This document shows, piece after piece, positions 1 to 9,442 of a stretch of DNA of 64,000 nt. Source of the stretch: Marivirga arenosa (GTDB lineage: Bacteria; Bacteroidota; Bacteroidia; Cytophagales; Cyclobacteriaceae); assembly GCF_030503895.2 (NCBI RefSeq), contig NZ_CP129970.2:1366001-1430000 (forward strand), written 5' to 3'. Within the stretch, counting starts at the first letter, position 1. The number at the start of each line of letters is the position of its first letter. A program made the position numbers and the translations under genes. The notes beneath the pieces were generated by a model, which did no database searches, was not told the origin of the DNA, and saw only the letters and a program-made list of their open reading frames with translations.

Positions 1-843
1 TGCAAATCGGTGTTGCTCATTATTATAATTGTAATCTAAAGGATAATGTTGAACTGTTTTATCAGTAAACATGGCTTCAGGTAAACCATACCAATGTTCC
101 ATGGAAGTCAAACCTGCTCTTGCGGAATTTAAAACATTCCATCTGGCAACATCTAATTGCGCATGATGCATGGCAGAACGTAAACCTAGCTTCTTATTTT
201 CTTCAAGAGCGGCTTGCATAATTTCAGGTGCTGCACCAAAAAACTTGATGCCATCCGCACCATTTTTAGCATTTTGTTGTACCCATTCTTGAGCCATGGC
301 GGGAGTACTGATCGGCTCATCACTACCTTGCCCGAAAGCAGTATAGGCTAGAATTCTTGGTGCTGTTATTTTATTGGCAGCACTTTTTCTTTTATGCTCT
401 AACACCCAGTTTAAACCATTTCCGGCAGAAGGATCGCGAATAGTGGTAATTCCATGCCCCATCCATAATTTGAAAACATATTCGGATGGAGTTCCTTGAG
501 ATTCTCCGCCAATATGACCATGCATATCAATAAAGCCTGGCATTAAATACATGCCTGAAGCGTCTAATTCTTTACCGCCTTCTTTTAATTTGGGTCTACT
601 CTCATCCTTGATTTCAACCCCTGGATATCCTACCGTTTCAATTTTTACAATTTTGTTTTGTTCCACTACTATGTCAACTGGACCCAATGGAGGGGCTCCG
701 TTTCCATTGATCAGTGTAACGCCACGGATGATGAGTTGAGGCCAAGGACCTTCACCTTCTGTTCTTTCGGGAGCCTTTTCAATTTGAGCCCAAACAGCAG
801 TTTGAATGAATACTGCAATTAGTATTAGTAATGTCTTTCTCAT
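1..843 (-). CDS. Secreted amidohydrolase (metallo-dependent hydrolase), C-terminus cut off by window edge
   Basis: Translating the complement from the ATG at 843 gives an open frame of 281 codons that runs off the left edge, so only the N-terminal part is here. The first 20 residues are a signal peptide ending in VWAQ, which suggests export to the periplasm or surface. About residue 105-112 there is MPGFIDMHGHIGG, the HxH metal-binding motif of the amidohydrolase (M38/urease-like TIM-barrel) superfamily, preceded by the usual beta-sandwich entry strand (IIRGVTLINGNG). A later segment with GADGIKFFG agrees with imidazolonepropionase/prolidase-like members. The substrate cannot be told. It is separated from the next gene by 86 bases and could be monocistronic. 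Confidence 0.85.
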   Translation of the reverse strand, partial: MRKTLLILIAVFIQTAVWAQIEKAPERTEGEGPWPQLIIRGVTLINGNGAPPLGPVDIVVEQNKIVKIETVGYPGVEIKDESRPKLKEGGKELDASGMYLMPGFIDMHGHIGGESQGTPSEYVFKLWMGHGITTIRDPSAGNGLNWVLEHKRKSAANKITAPRILAYTAFGQGSDEPISTPAMAQEWVQQNAKNGADGIKFFGAAPEIMQAALEENKKLGLRSAMHHAQLDVARWNVLNSARAGLTSMEHWYGLPEAMFTDKTVQHYPLDYNYNNEQHRFA

Positions 844-929
844 ATTTAAATGCTTTTGCTAATAAATTCAATATAAGAAAGATTGTTTGAATGATAGAGT
901 TGTATTTGAAGAGTGGAGAAATTTTCAGC

Positions 930-2738
930 TTACTCAATAATATCTATCCCCATTTTCCGCATTAAAGGCACTGCATTAAAAGTATGGCAAGGACCATTAT
1001 GTAACTTATAATCAAACAGAATTTCTTCTCCGCTTACATCACTATTGAAACTATAGTTTTGGAAGTTGTTCAGTTCGTTTTCTAATTTAGCTAAGGATAA
1101 ATCATGAGTTGATATTAATCCCATACTGTTGGTTTTCATCAACTGACGAATCAAACTCTCAGCCCCTATATTTCGGTCTTCAGAATTGGTTCCTTTTAAA
1201 ATCTCGTCTAGCAAATAGAAAATTGGCCGCTCTTGAGGTCTTTTGGTCATATCAACCAGTTGCTTTAGTCGTTTTAATTCAGCATAAAATGAAGAGGTGT
1301 TTTCTTCCAAATTATCCTGTGTACGCATGCTCGTAAATAACTGCAATGGACTCATTGCAATACTTTCTGCACAACAAACCGCCCCCATTTGTGCTAAGAT
1401 CATATTAACACCCAATGAACGTTCAAAAGTACTTTTACCACTCATATTGGCTCCCGTAATTAATGTGACTGCACCAGGACCGGTCATTTCAAAATCATTG
1501 CAAACCCTCTCATCATGTTTTAATAAAGGATGTCCAAGGTCTTTTGCTATTAAATCACATTTTGCATCTAATATTTCAGCGTTTTTATATTGCTCATGAG
1601 CAAAAGAAAATTCTGCCATACTCATGATGGCTTCCCATTTCCCAATAGCATCAAACCAATTTTCTATAGATTTTCCATAGTCATTTTTCCATTTTATTAA
1701 ACTATTTAAAACCCAATAATCAATTAATACAAAAGGATTAATGATCCAATACATCATCCCATTTCGAGCATGTAACCAATTAAAAATTTTAGACAGCCTC
1801 TTTATTTTTGTGGATGCTTTAGGGTTTTGAAAATACTGTTGAAATTGCTGTAGTAGGGCAGAAGATACTTGCTTTTCCTCCGCCATTTTAAATAGGTTTT
1901 TATGCTGTTCCAGATGTTCAGCAATAGGCTTAGTTTCGGATTGCAGCCTCATAATGTTCTTTTGAACTGGGGCCAACACTAAAATATTAATCAGAAAACC
2001 AAGCCCTACAAATGAACCTGCTATAATTCCAGTAATCGCCAAAATGATTAAAACCAAAAGTTGGGTAATCGCTACATAGGGTAATATCCTAAAAGCTGGT
2101 TTAACTGATTCTTTTTCGGTATGACTAAAATATTTAAAGACCGCTTTTAATTCATATTCATCTTCCTTACCTTCTTTTATTCTACTTTCTGCCCACCATT
2201 CTAATCGCCAGTCAAAATCATCTTTTATCTCAGCAACTGCCTCTTGTCTTTGAATGATCTCACTTTTGCTGGCTGGTTTTTTAAACCAATTTGCTAAGGC
2301 GTTTTGGCCAAAACTCAAAACGCTTCTATTCAATAAAGAGAAAAGAGAATGCCTACCAAATACATCCATATCGGCAATATATTCATGTAAATGCTCATTG
2401 AATTGTTCTCCATCAGGAAGCGCATCTAATTTCAGGTTTAATCGGTCAATTTCTCCCTTAAGAAAGTTGATTCTATTTCGACATAATTCTAAACTTCTTT
2501 TTTTAGACTTATGCTTATTCACTAACCAGCCAAATATCAATGGAAAAGGAAGTAATACAATTGCAGTTGATGCTCCGTCTCTTTCGTTAATAAAATAAAC
2601 CGCTAGAATAATTGAGGCCAAAAAATATAGCACTCTTATAGTACCAAATTGGTTAGTTTGCTTTCTGTACTTTTCTACATCAGTTCGGAAACTTTCAATC
2701 TTACCTTTATAAAAATCAATCTTTTGTGCTGTGCTCAT
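930..2738 (-). CDS. Membrane-anchored MutS-like ATPase
   Basis: The 602-residue protein ends in a MutS ATPase domain: Walker A GANMSGKST near residue 430, Walker B YLLDEI near 510, followed by the conserved LKGTNSEDR and a STHD histidine motif. Unlike mismatch-repair MutS it has no mismatch-recognition domain I. Instead it carries two hydrophobic helices near residues 34-75 and two more near 221-265, so it should sit in the inner membrane. Such short membrane MutS homologues occur in Bacteroidota; their role is not established, and I would not call it mutS. It is about 130 bases from the upstream gre-like gene on the same strand. Confidence 0.85.
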   Translation of the reverse strand: MSTAQKIDFYKGKIESFRTDVEKYRKQTNQFGTIRVLYFLASIILAVYFINERDGASTAIVLLPFPLIFGWLVNKHKSKKRSLELCRNRINFLKGEIDRLNLKLDALPDGEQFNEHLHEYIADMDVFGRHSLFSLLNRSVLSFGQNALANWFKKPASKSEIIQRQEAVAEIKDDFDWRLEWWAESRIKEGKEDEYELKAVFKYFSHTEKESVKPAFRILPYVAITQLLVLIILAITGIIAGSFVGLGFLINILVLAPVQKNIMRLQSETKPIAEHLEQHKNLFKMAEEKQVSSALLQQFQQYFQNPKASTKIKRLSKIFNWLHARNGMMYWIINPFVLIDYWVLNSLIKWKNDYGKSIENWFDAIGKWEAIMSMAEFSFAHEQYKNAEILDAKCDLIAKDLGHPLLKHDERVCNDFEMTGPGAVTLITGANMSGKSTFERSLGVNMILAQMGAVCCAESIAMSPLQLFTSMRTQDNLEENTSSFYAELKRLKQLVDMTKRPQERPIFYLLDEILKGTNSEDRNIGAESLIRQLMKTNSMGLISTHDLSLAKLENELNNFQNYSFNSDVSGEEILFDYKLHNGPCHTFNAVPLMRKMGIDIIE

Positions 2739-2865
2739 GCTTCTTCCTTTTGGAGGTGTAAAGGTAAAGCTTGAAGATAATTTAAAAAGCTAAAACTTGG
2801 AGTTTCTTTAAAATTATAAAAGGCGTCTACATGAGTGGAAAAATTCCAGCCGATGTGCAAGAGTA

Positions 2866-3309
2866 TTAGTGAATTTCTTCAATCATGATTTTATTTCCGT
2901 TCCAATCAAATTTATCTCCAACTTTTTTATCAATCATTAATTGCGCTAAGGGGCTGATAGCAGAAATTAAAACCACTTCTTTTTCCTCAATATGTAGCTT
3001 TCCGTATGAAACTGAAATCAAATACTTTCCTTCTGAAGTTGTGACTAAGGCTCCAAACTGAACAGAATTATACTCTTCATGAGTATTAATGTTTTGTAGG
3101 ACCGCCAAGTTTCTGTTAATTACTTCCAACTGAGCCTGTAACTTATCTTGCTCCTGCTTCATCATTTCCCTTCCCGTTTCATATTTATCTCCTGCGGAAC
3201 TTTTCGTATCAGCAGTCATTGAATTCTTCAATTCATCAATATCCTTTTGAAGATTTTCTCTATAATTCCTTAAGTTTTCTCTGCATTTTTCAATTATTGC
3301 TGACTTCAT
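2866..3309 (-). CDS. GreA/GreB-family protein
   Basis: This is a 147-residue protein with a charged, probably coiled-coil N-terminal half (residues 1-75, with GDKYETGREMM) and a C-terminal globular part from about residue 80 that carries the Gre signature SPLAQLMIDKKVGD. Gre factors insert a coiled coil in the RNA polymerase secondary channel and stimulate cleavage of backtracked transcripts. The protein is slightly shorter than GreA (about 158), and I cannot confirm the acidic tip residues, so it may be one of the divergent Bacteroidota Gre-like proteins rather than the main GreA. The next gene upstream stops only 2 bases before its start, so the two are co-transcribed. Confidence 0.75.
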   Translation of the reverse strand: MKSAIIEKCRENLRNYRENLQKDIDELKNSMTADTKSSAGDKYETGREMMKQEQDKLQAQLEVINRNLAVLQNINTHEEYNSVQFGALVTTSEGKYLISVSYGKLHIEEKEVVLISAISPLAQLMIDKKVGDKFDWNGNKIMIEEIH

Positions 3310-3311
3310 AT

Positions 3312-3977
3312 TTATTTGTTAATTCTTTCAAACATTGTAAATAATTTTGACCTGTTTTTACGCAATTCTCCTATGGTACTTTCATAACTTTTTAATGAAA
3401 AGATATTTGGGATACTCAGTTTTCCCATTGCAATTGTATAGCTTATGGTGATGGGCACGTAATTCAAAAGCATTATAATTTTTTGAGCATTTTTAGTTTT
3501 TACCTTTTTAAATCCTAACCTTTCGGCAGTGTGAGGATTAATAAAATAAGCATTTGCTTCAATTTTAACATCATCCTGATCTTTACTAAATGAATCCAGC
3601 ATATTAATCATACCTTCAATGTAACTATAAAGGATCGCCTTCTTATTTCTTGATTCACTTTTGTGAATACTTAAGGTATAATAATAATCGAAAAGCGTAC
3701 CGCCATGAAGCTGAATTTTATTATGCTTAAGGGCTGATGATAGCAACAAAGGGGAATAGTAAACTAAGTTACCGTTTTTTCGAGCAGTAGGCACATCAAT
3801 AAAGGAAGCAAATACTGATAATACAGGCTGAATAAGGATTAATAAAAACCAAACGCCGGTGCTCCATGCCATAAATACTATTATTGCTACCAGTATAAGT
3901 AAATTAAAAACAAAAGACCATAACTTTCTTTTTTGATCTCTCCTGGGCAGTATATAATAGCGATGAACAACTTTCAT
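3312..3977 (-). CDS. Conserved membrane protein, unknown function
   Basis: This 221-residue protein has a basic N-terminus followed by two closely spaced hydrophobic segments (residues about 21-40 and 42-62), which predicts a hairpin anchor with most of the protein cytoplasmic. The remainder is rich in Lys, Tyr and Ile and shows no motif I recognise. It is followed after 2 bases by the Gre-like gene, which implies co-transcription and perhaps a shared role, but no function can be assigned. Confidence 0.7.
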   Translation of the reverse strand: MKVVHRYYILPRRDQKRKLWSFVFNLLILVAIIVFMAWSTGVWFLLILIQPVLSVFASFIDVPTARKNGNLVYYSPLLLSSALKHNKIQLHGGTLFDYYYTLSIHKSESRNKKAILYSYIEGMINMLDSFSKDQDDVKIEANAYFINPHTAERLGFKKVKTKNAQKIIMLLNYVPITISYTIAMGKLSIPNIFSLKSYESTIGELRKNRSKLFTMFERINK

Positions 3978-4012
3978 AAAATGAATATAATCTCCAAAAG
4001 GCTAAAAAATTT

Positions 4013-4966
4013 TTAAAAAGGCAATCTTTTCAAATCAACATTTCCACCACATAATATGACCCCAACTTTATGCCCTTTATACCTTTCTTTCGATTTTATC
4101 ATAGAGGCAAAAGGAACAGCTCCTGAAGGTTCAACCACCAATTTTAAATAGTTGAAAATTAACCTCATCGCTTCAATTATCTCTTGATCGCTAACGGTAA
4201 TAATATCTTCAATATGCTCTTGAATGATAGGGAAATTTCTTTCCCCCAAAGAAGTTCTTAAACCATCTGCTATGGTATCAGGAAATTCCATAGGAATTAT
4301 TTTGCCAGCTTTCCATGATCTGTAAGCATCATCAGCACCTTCGGGTTCTGCGCCAATCACTGGAATTTTATGACCAAAATACTGAGATGAAAGTAAAGTT
4401 CCAGCCATAAGTCCTCCACCCCCAATTGGAGCATATATAGCTTTTAAATGATCCGTATCTTCTATCATTTCCTTAGCACAGGTTGCTTGGCCTGCAATCA
4501 CATCATAATTATCATACGGATGAATAAATGTAGCTCCCGTTTTAGCTACAACATCTTTTAAAGTTTCTTCCCGAGCATTAAGAGTTGAATCACAATAAAT
4601 CACCTCTGCTCCATATCTTCTTACCGCTTCTACCTTAACTTCAGGAGCATTTTGAGGCATCACAATATAAGCTGGTATTTTTGATAGCTTGGCAGCTAAA
4701 GCTACCGCCTGAGCATGATTACCCGATGAATGTGTAGCCACGCCCTTTTTCAATTGTGCTTTTGTTAGTGATAATATTGCATTTGATGCACCTCTCATTT
4801 TGAAAGCACCTACTTTCTGCAAATTCTCACATTTGAAATACACATTAACTCCTAAAATTTCATTCAATGTAGTAGAAGTAAAAACCGGAGTTCTATGAAC
4901 ATAGTCGTGAATTCTTTTCTCAGCTGAAATAATGTCTTCTTTTTTTGGTATTTCTTGAAGCAGCAT
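4013..4966 (-). CDS. PLP-dependent threonine/serine dehydratase (or serine racemase)
   Basis: A 317-residue fold-type II PLP enzyme. The PLP lysine lies in FKMRGASNAI near residue 58, followed by SSGNHAQAVA (substrate-carboxylate loop) and the phosphate-binding glycine loop GGGGLMAG near residue 182. It lacks the C-terminal ACT-like regulatory domain of biosynthetic IlvA, so it resembles catabolic TdcB or eukaryote-like serine racemase. Expected activity is deamination of L-threonine or L-serine to the 2-oxoacid and ammonia in the cytoplasm. Family assignment is firm; choosing between dehydratase and racemase is not possible here. The gene is divergent from the lipoprotein hydrolase at 5053. 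Confidence 0.9.
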   Translation of the reverse strand: MLLQEIPKKEDIISAEKRIHDYVHRTPVFTSTTLNEILGVNVYFKCENLQKVGAFKMRGASNAILSLTKAQLKKGVATHSSGNHAQAVALAAKLSKIPAYIVMPQNAPEVKVEAVRRYGAEVIYCDSTLNAREETLKDVVAKTGATFIHPYDNYDVIAGQATCAKEMIEDTDHLKAIYAPIGGGGLMAGTLLSSQYFGHKIPVIGAEPEGADDAYRSWKAGKIIPMEFPDTIADGLRTSLGERNFPIIQEHIEDIITVSDQEIIEAMRLIFNYLKLVVEPSGAVPFASMIKSKERYKGHKVGVILCGGNVDLKRLPF

Positions 4967-5052
4967 AAGGCTATCTTAGTTAGAATTTAATATATTGCTA
5001 ATCAGTTTTTATGATTATTATCATAAATAGTAAGTAGTAATAAAATCACAAT

Positions 5053-6297
5053 ATGCAATCTAATAAGTTTCTTCGATTATTTAGCCTAGTTATTCTCTCA
5101 GTTTTAGTTTTTGCCTGCAATAATGATGATGATTTAGAGAATGAATTTAATTTTCAACATGTAGTCAGCTATGAATTTCTGGATTCAATCTCAACTGAGG
5201 ATATTAGTGCTCGCTTTGGTGGAAATAATTTAGTAGGTGGATTTATCAATTTCGATATCACGGCTCATAAAATAACCTACATGACGGAAAATTATGATGG
5301 AACAGAAGTAGAAGCTTCCGGATTAATCTTGATTCCTATTGTTCAAGGTTCTGCTAAACTTACCAGTTTTCAGCATAGCACATTAGCAAAAGATGCAAAT
5401 CCCCAAATTGATCAAGAAAATAGAGCTCCCTCTTATTTACCAGAAAATAATGCAGAAATTCATTTATCCGCTGCTCTTTTTGCTGCAAATGGTTATATGA
5501 TCTCAGCCCCTGATTATATCGGTTATGGAAGCACAGGAGATATGTTTCACCCATATGAGCATGCTCAAACAACAGCTACTACTAGCTATGATATGTTAAT
5601 TGCAGCAAGAGAATATGCTGAGTTTTTAGAGGTAAAAATGAGAGCTGATGATAACGGAACTGAGGAATTACATTTATTAGGGTATTCTCAAGGAGGAAAT
5701 TCGACTATGGCGCTGCATAAATACATTGAAGAAACACAACCAGGTGAATTTAATATTATAAGAAGTGCGATGGGTGCTGGTGCCTATCATAAATCAGCTG
5801 TTGGGAATTACATTTTCAATTTTGAAGGGGAATTAGGTTTCTCAATCAGTCTATATTTATGGGTAATGGATACTTACGATAGAGTATATTTACAAAGAGG
5901 CTTGGATTATTATTTAAATGAACCTTATGCAACAGAAGTTGAAAATGGTGGTTATTTTGCCTTATCAAATACTAACCCTCAAGAAATATTTACCACTGAA
6001 TTTATAGATGAAATCAATGACCCTAATAGTGGATTTAGCCAAGCATTAGCTGACAATAATGTACATGATTGGAAAGCCAATGCTCCTATAAAGTTGTATC
6101 ACAGTAGAAATGATGGCTTGGTCCCTTATTTCAATTCTGTTGATGCTTATGAAAACTTAACTGCAAATGGCAGTGAAGAAGTATTATTTGAAACTTACGA
6201 ATTCGGCAGTGATGTAGCTGTTGAAGATATACATGGTGCTGGAGGCGGAAGATTCTTTTCTGATGTACTTTCTAGATATTTTTTATCAGGTATTTAA
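5053..6297 (+). CDS. Lipoprotein alpha/beta hydrolase (secretory-lipase-like)
   Basis: The 414-residue product begins with a lipoprotein signal (hydrophobic core ending VLVFAC, then NNDDD), so it is probably anchored in the periplasm or outer membrane. The nucleophile elbow GYSQGG is near residue 217, an acidic segment HSRNDGLVPY near 353 supplies a likely catalytic Asp, and EDIHGAGG near 396 the His. The arrangement fits the LIP/secretory lipase type of alpha/beta hydrolase, and an ester or lipid substrate is likely. It is followed after 31 bases by a lone receiver on the same strand, so they may be co-transcribed, although no functional link is obvious. Confidence 0.85.
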   Translation: MQSNKFLRLFSLVILSVLVFACNNDDDLENEFNFQHVVSYEFLDSISTEDISARFGGNNLVGGFINFDITAHKITYMTENYDGTEVEASGLILIPIVQGSAKLTSFQHSTLAKDANPQIDQENRAPSYLPENNAEIHLSAALFAANGYMISAPDYIGYGSTGDMFHPYEHAQTTATTSYDMLIAAREYAEFLEVKMRADDNGTEELHLLGYSQGGNSTMALHKYIEETQPGEFNIIRSAMGAGAYHKSAVGNYIFNFEGELGFSISLYLWVMDTYDRVYLQRGLDYYLNEPYATEVENGGYFALSNTNPQEIFTTEFIDEINDPNSGFSQALADNNVHDWKANAPIKLYHSRNDGLVPYFNSVDAYENLTANGSEEVLFETYEFGSDVAVEDIHGAGGGRFFSDVLSRYFLSGI

Positions 6298-6328
6298 TAA
6301 ATAATCAAAAGAGAAGGTAATAAGCATT

Positions 6329-6748
6329 ATGTCATTAAAAAATGAGGATTTTGAAGTGTTAATTGTGGATGATGATGACATGACTGTTTTTTTACATGAT
6401 GTACATGTAAAGGAAACTCAGTTTCATCCAGCACCTAAAAGTTTCTATAATGGAAATGATGTCGTTGACTATCTGAAAACCTATTATAATGTTAAAAAGC
6501 AATACTGCATATTGCTAGACATCAATATGCCTATCTTAAGCGGTTGGGAAGTAATGGATGCTATTATTGAAAATGGAATGGATAAAAATATAGCTGTTAT
6601 TGTATTAACCTCATCGATTAATACTGCCGATAAAATTAAAAGTGAACAATATGATATGGTGATTGACTATGTAGAAAAACCATTATCTGAGCAAAGATTA
6701 TTAGAGCTTAAATCTGAAGAAAAGTTCAAAGCATTTTATACTGAATAA
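6329..6748 (+). CDS. Single-domain response regulator (CheY-like receiver)
   Basis: A 139-residue stand-alone receiver with no output domain. The acidic cluster VDDDD (residues 13-17), phospho-acceptor Asp64 in LLDINMPI, the Thr/Ser of VLTSS and the Lys of VEKPL are all present, so it should be phosphorylated. Receivers of this family in Bacteroidota usually signal by protein contact. Its partner kinase is not evident. The gene converges on the DUF3365 gene of the YfiR sensory trio with 9 bases between them, so a connection to that trio is possible by position only. Confidence 0.9.
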   Translation: MSLKNEDFEVLIVDDDDMTVFLHDVHVKETQFHPAPKSFYNGNDVVDYLKTYYNVKKQYCILLDINMPILSGWEVMDAIIENGMDKNIAVIVLTSSINTADKIKSEQYDMVIDYVEKPLSEQRLLELKSEEKFKAFYTE

Positions 6749-6766
6749 GCTTTCAACTTAAAGCTT
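6747..6766. terminator. Weak hairpin at convergent gene ends
   Basis: A 7-bp perfect stem (AAGCTTT at 6747-6753 with AAAGCTT at 6760-6766, 6-base loop) spans the stop codons of the converging receiver and DUF3365 genes. It is AT-rich with only a short T run, so termination activity is an inference. Confidence 0.35.
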
Positions 6767-7420
6767 TTGAACTATCTCTTTCTTCAAAAACTTTAAACTC
6801 CACATTCCTCTAAGATCGCCCACTTCATAGTTTATTGCCTTATCATTAGGATATTCTTTTTTAAGAATTGCTTGAACCTCTTTAGAAATTTGGTTCTTTG
6901 TACCATGACAATTTAAGCATAATTTTGATGGGATTTTAATAGGTTTATTATAAAGAATGGTGTCACCAGGCCTAATGAACTGCACATTAGCTCCAATTTC
7001 ATCACCACGTTCAGAGGAATATTCAAAAGCCTCTAAAATATTCTTTTCAATATCTGATGGAGTATTTATAGGGTTTCTATTTTTATTACTTACTCTCTTA
7101 AGGAAAACCTTGTATTGATCGGCTAAACTGTCTGTTAAAGGATACGCATTCATGCTACAATATTTTGCAGCAGCTTCATATCCTCCTCTTGCATACTCCT
7201 TTGAGATTTTAGACATGAAAACAGCCCCTACTACTTGAGTTATAGAATCTCCAAGTTGGGTAGTTTTATTGATGATTTCAGCTTCCGAAACTTTTTTAAC
7301 CACTCTTTCTTCAAGAGTATCTTGAATGCGTTTGGGCCTGCGCTTTTCAGTTGAAAAACCACAGGCCCAAATAGATAATATAATTAATAAGCTTAATGCT
7401 TTGGCAATTGAATACCTCAT
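6758..7420 (-). CDS. DUF3365 (Tll0287-like) c-type haem-binding lipoprotein
   Basis: The 220-residue protein starts with a lipoprotein signal peptide (LSIWAC at residues 15-20) and carries one c-type haem motif, CLNCH, near residue 170. Length, the single CxxCH near the C-terminus and a PAS-like sensory body match the DUF3365/Tll0287-like family, regarded as redox or gas sensors. It should be periplasmic with covalently bound haem. It lies 13 bases downstream of the HAMP-GAF-PAS sensor gene, so the two are almost certainly in one transcript, and this protein may act as the haem-bearing input for that sensor. Confidence 0.85.
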   Translation of the reverse strand: MRYSIAKALSLLIILSIWACGFSTEKRRPKRIQDTLEERVVKKVSEAEIINKTTQLGDSITQVVGAVFMSKISKEYARGGYEAAAKYCSMNAYPLTDSLADQYKVFLKRVSNKNRNPINTPSDIEKNILEAFEYSSERGDEIGANVQFIRPGDTILYNKPIKIPSKLCLNCHGTKNQISKEVQAILKKEYPNDKAINYEVGDLRGMWSLKFLKKEIVQKL

Positions 7421-7433
7421 AGATTTTAAATCA

Positions 7434-9344
7434 TTAATCTTTATTGATTACTGATCCTATCATTAGATAACTGCTTCCTCCTGAACTCTGACCACTTAAT
7501 GGACCACAAGAGAATTGAGTGTCTACCACATCTCCTGCTTTATTCTTCATCTTGATAGTGCCCGACCAAGTTTTGTTAGCTTCTAGTGATGACTTCATTG
7601 ATTTTAAAGCATCTTTAGATTCCACTAACATGGACAGCTCAGAACCTCCAACTTCAGAAGAAGTATAACCCAACTTATCATTCGTAACATTATTAATGCT
7701 GTTTATGTAGAAAGAACCGTCAAGTTCAATCATCATATTCGTGTAATTGATGATTTTTTCTTTATCTTCTCTCTCACGTTGAGATCTTTCCATTTCTTCC
7801 TGAGTTGCTTGAAGCTCTTCCATATTCTGACGCATCTCTTCTTCCTGAGAACGCATCTGTTCAGTCATTTCTCTTGACTCTTCTAATAATTTAGAAGTTC
7901 TTTCATTGATCTTAACAGATGAAATAGTGGATGCAATATTTTCAGCAATTTTCTCTACGAATTCCCTTTCATAATCTTGGAACTCATTGAAAGATGCCAA
8001 TTCAATTATACCATAAATCTCATCATTCACTTTCAATGGAACGATTAAGATACTGTTTGGATTAGCTTCTCCTAAACCTGAAGTAATCATCACATAATCC
8101 TGAGGTACTTCAGTCATATAAATAGTCTCCCCTTCTAACCAAGCCTGACCTGTTAAGCCTTCTCCTTCATATATCTTTTGTTCCAGATATTTCTTTTTAT
8201 CCCAAGCATAACAAGCAGTTAGTTCTAGAAATGGCTCATCATCCTCTTCGCTATTGATTACGAAAATACCTCCTTGGTTAGACTTCGTATATTTTACAAG
8301 GTTTGAGATAATATCATCAGAAAGCAATGAAATATTATCATTGTTCTTCCTTAAAATATCTCCAAACATAGCCAAACCTTCAGTTGACCAATTTCTTTTC
8401 TTATCTTCTTCTGCTACCTTCCTTAGGTTGCCTCTCATATTGATAAGGGCATTTCCTAATACATCTTCCTCACTCAATGGCTCATAATCAGAATCGTATT
8501 TACCATTACCAATATTTTCAGCAAAGTATGAAGTATCTTTCAATCCATCTACTAATTGGCCAACAGCAATAGCCATTTCACCAATTTCATCATTTCCAAA
8601 TTTCCGTTCATTATCTTCAGGTAAAATTCCTTTACCTAATTTCACAATAATATCTTTGATATAATTTACTGGTTTTGTGATTGAAGATGCTAACCAGAAT
8701 GCTCCAATTAAACCTAAAATCACGAAAATTACACCTAAAATAATTGAGGTGTTTCTTAAACTATTTGATGAGTCTAGTACTTCAGCTTCATATTCTTCCG
8801 ATTCTTCTTGTTTCTGGACAAGTATTGTGTTCAAGTGAGAAATAACAGAATCTGTTCTAGGAATTACTTCTCTCTCTATTGATTCTGAAGCCATGAATTT
8901 AACAATGGGGTCCTCATAATCTTCGAAAGTAATTAAACTTCCCATGATCTCTTTCTGAACATCGAGGAGACCTTCAAACTCAGTGAATACCGTATCCATT
9001 TCGAGCCTTTGAACTTCGCTGTCCCAATTTTCCTTTAAATCACTGATTTTTTCCTTCATGGCAGGATATTCTTCCTCATGAAGTGTTCTTAAACTTTCTT
9101 TATCGGTTTCGTTACTTTGAAGATATACCCAGTTGGTTACAAGCATTTTAGACCTAATAATTAAAAGGTTAAAATCTTTAATGCTCGTTAAAGAGGGTTT
9201 AATTACATTCGAATTGGTTTGCGTTAAACTACTATTTTGACTTACTGTGAAAATTGTAATTCCAGCATAAATGATGAAAATCAAGATCAGGGTTATAAAC
9301 CCTCCTAAAATTTTATTACCAATCGTAAATCGAAAGTTTCTCAT
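7434..9344 (-). CDS. Membrane sensor with HAMP, GAF and PAS domains, no enzymatic output
   Basis: This 636-residue protein has a transmembrane helix near residues 13-33, a periplasmic helical region of about 160 residues, a second helix near 196-218, a HAMP linker near 219-275, a GAF domain near 325-475, a Gln/Glu/Met-rich coiled coil (475-530) and a C-terminal PAS-type domain (about 535-636). I see no kinase, GGDEF/EAL or MCP hairpin, so it must pass its signal by protein contact. It lies between yfiR-like and DUF3365 genes on the same strand, which suggests a three-part sensory module spanning periplasm and cytoplasm. Confidence 0.85.
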   Translation of the reverse strand: MRNFRFTIGNKILGGFITLILIFIIYAGITIFTVSQNSSLTQTNSNVIKPSLTSIKDFNLLIIRSKMLVTNWVYLQSNETDKESLRTLHEEEYPAMKEKISDLKENWDSEVQRLEMDTVFTEFEGLLDVQKEIMGSLITFEDYEDPIVKFMASESIEREVIPRTDSVISHLNTILVQKQEESEEYEAEVLDSSNSLRNTSIILGVIFVILGLIGAFWLASSITKPVNYIKDIIVKLGKGILPEDNERKFGNDEIGEMAIAVGQLVDGLKDTSYFAENIGNGKYDSDYEPLSEEDVLGNALINMRGNLRKVAEEDKKRNWSTEGLAMFGDILRKNNDNISLLSDDIISNLVKYTKSNQGGIFVINSEEDDEPFLELTACYAWDKKKYLEQKIYEGEGLTGQAWLEGETIYMTEVPQDYVMITSGLGEANPNSILIVPLKVNDEIYGIIELASFNEFQDYEREFVEKIAENIASTISSVKINERTSKLLEESREMTEQMRSQEEEMRQNMEELQATQEEMERSQREREDKEKIINYTNMMIELDGSFYINSINNVTNDKLGYTSSEVGGSELSMLVESKDALKSMKSSLEANKTWSGTIKMKNKAGDVVDTQFSCGPLSGQSSGGSSYLMIGSVINKD

Positions 9345-9442
9345 TTTATGGCCTTTAAAAAATTATTTCTTTTTAAACTTAATGAAAATAATTGAATTAT
9401 AAATTTTATCCATTATTTCCATTTATGATTTTTATGTAATAT

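Noticed and set aside
5360-5572. Minus-strand ORF inside the secreted hydrolase
   Set aside because: Shadow of the plus-strand gene, no ribosome site and no recognisable domain.
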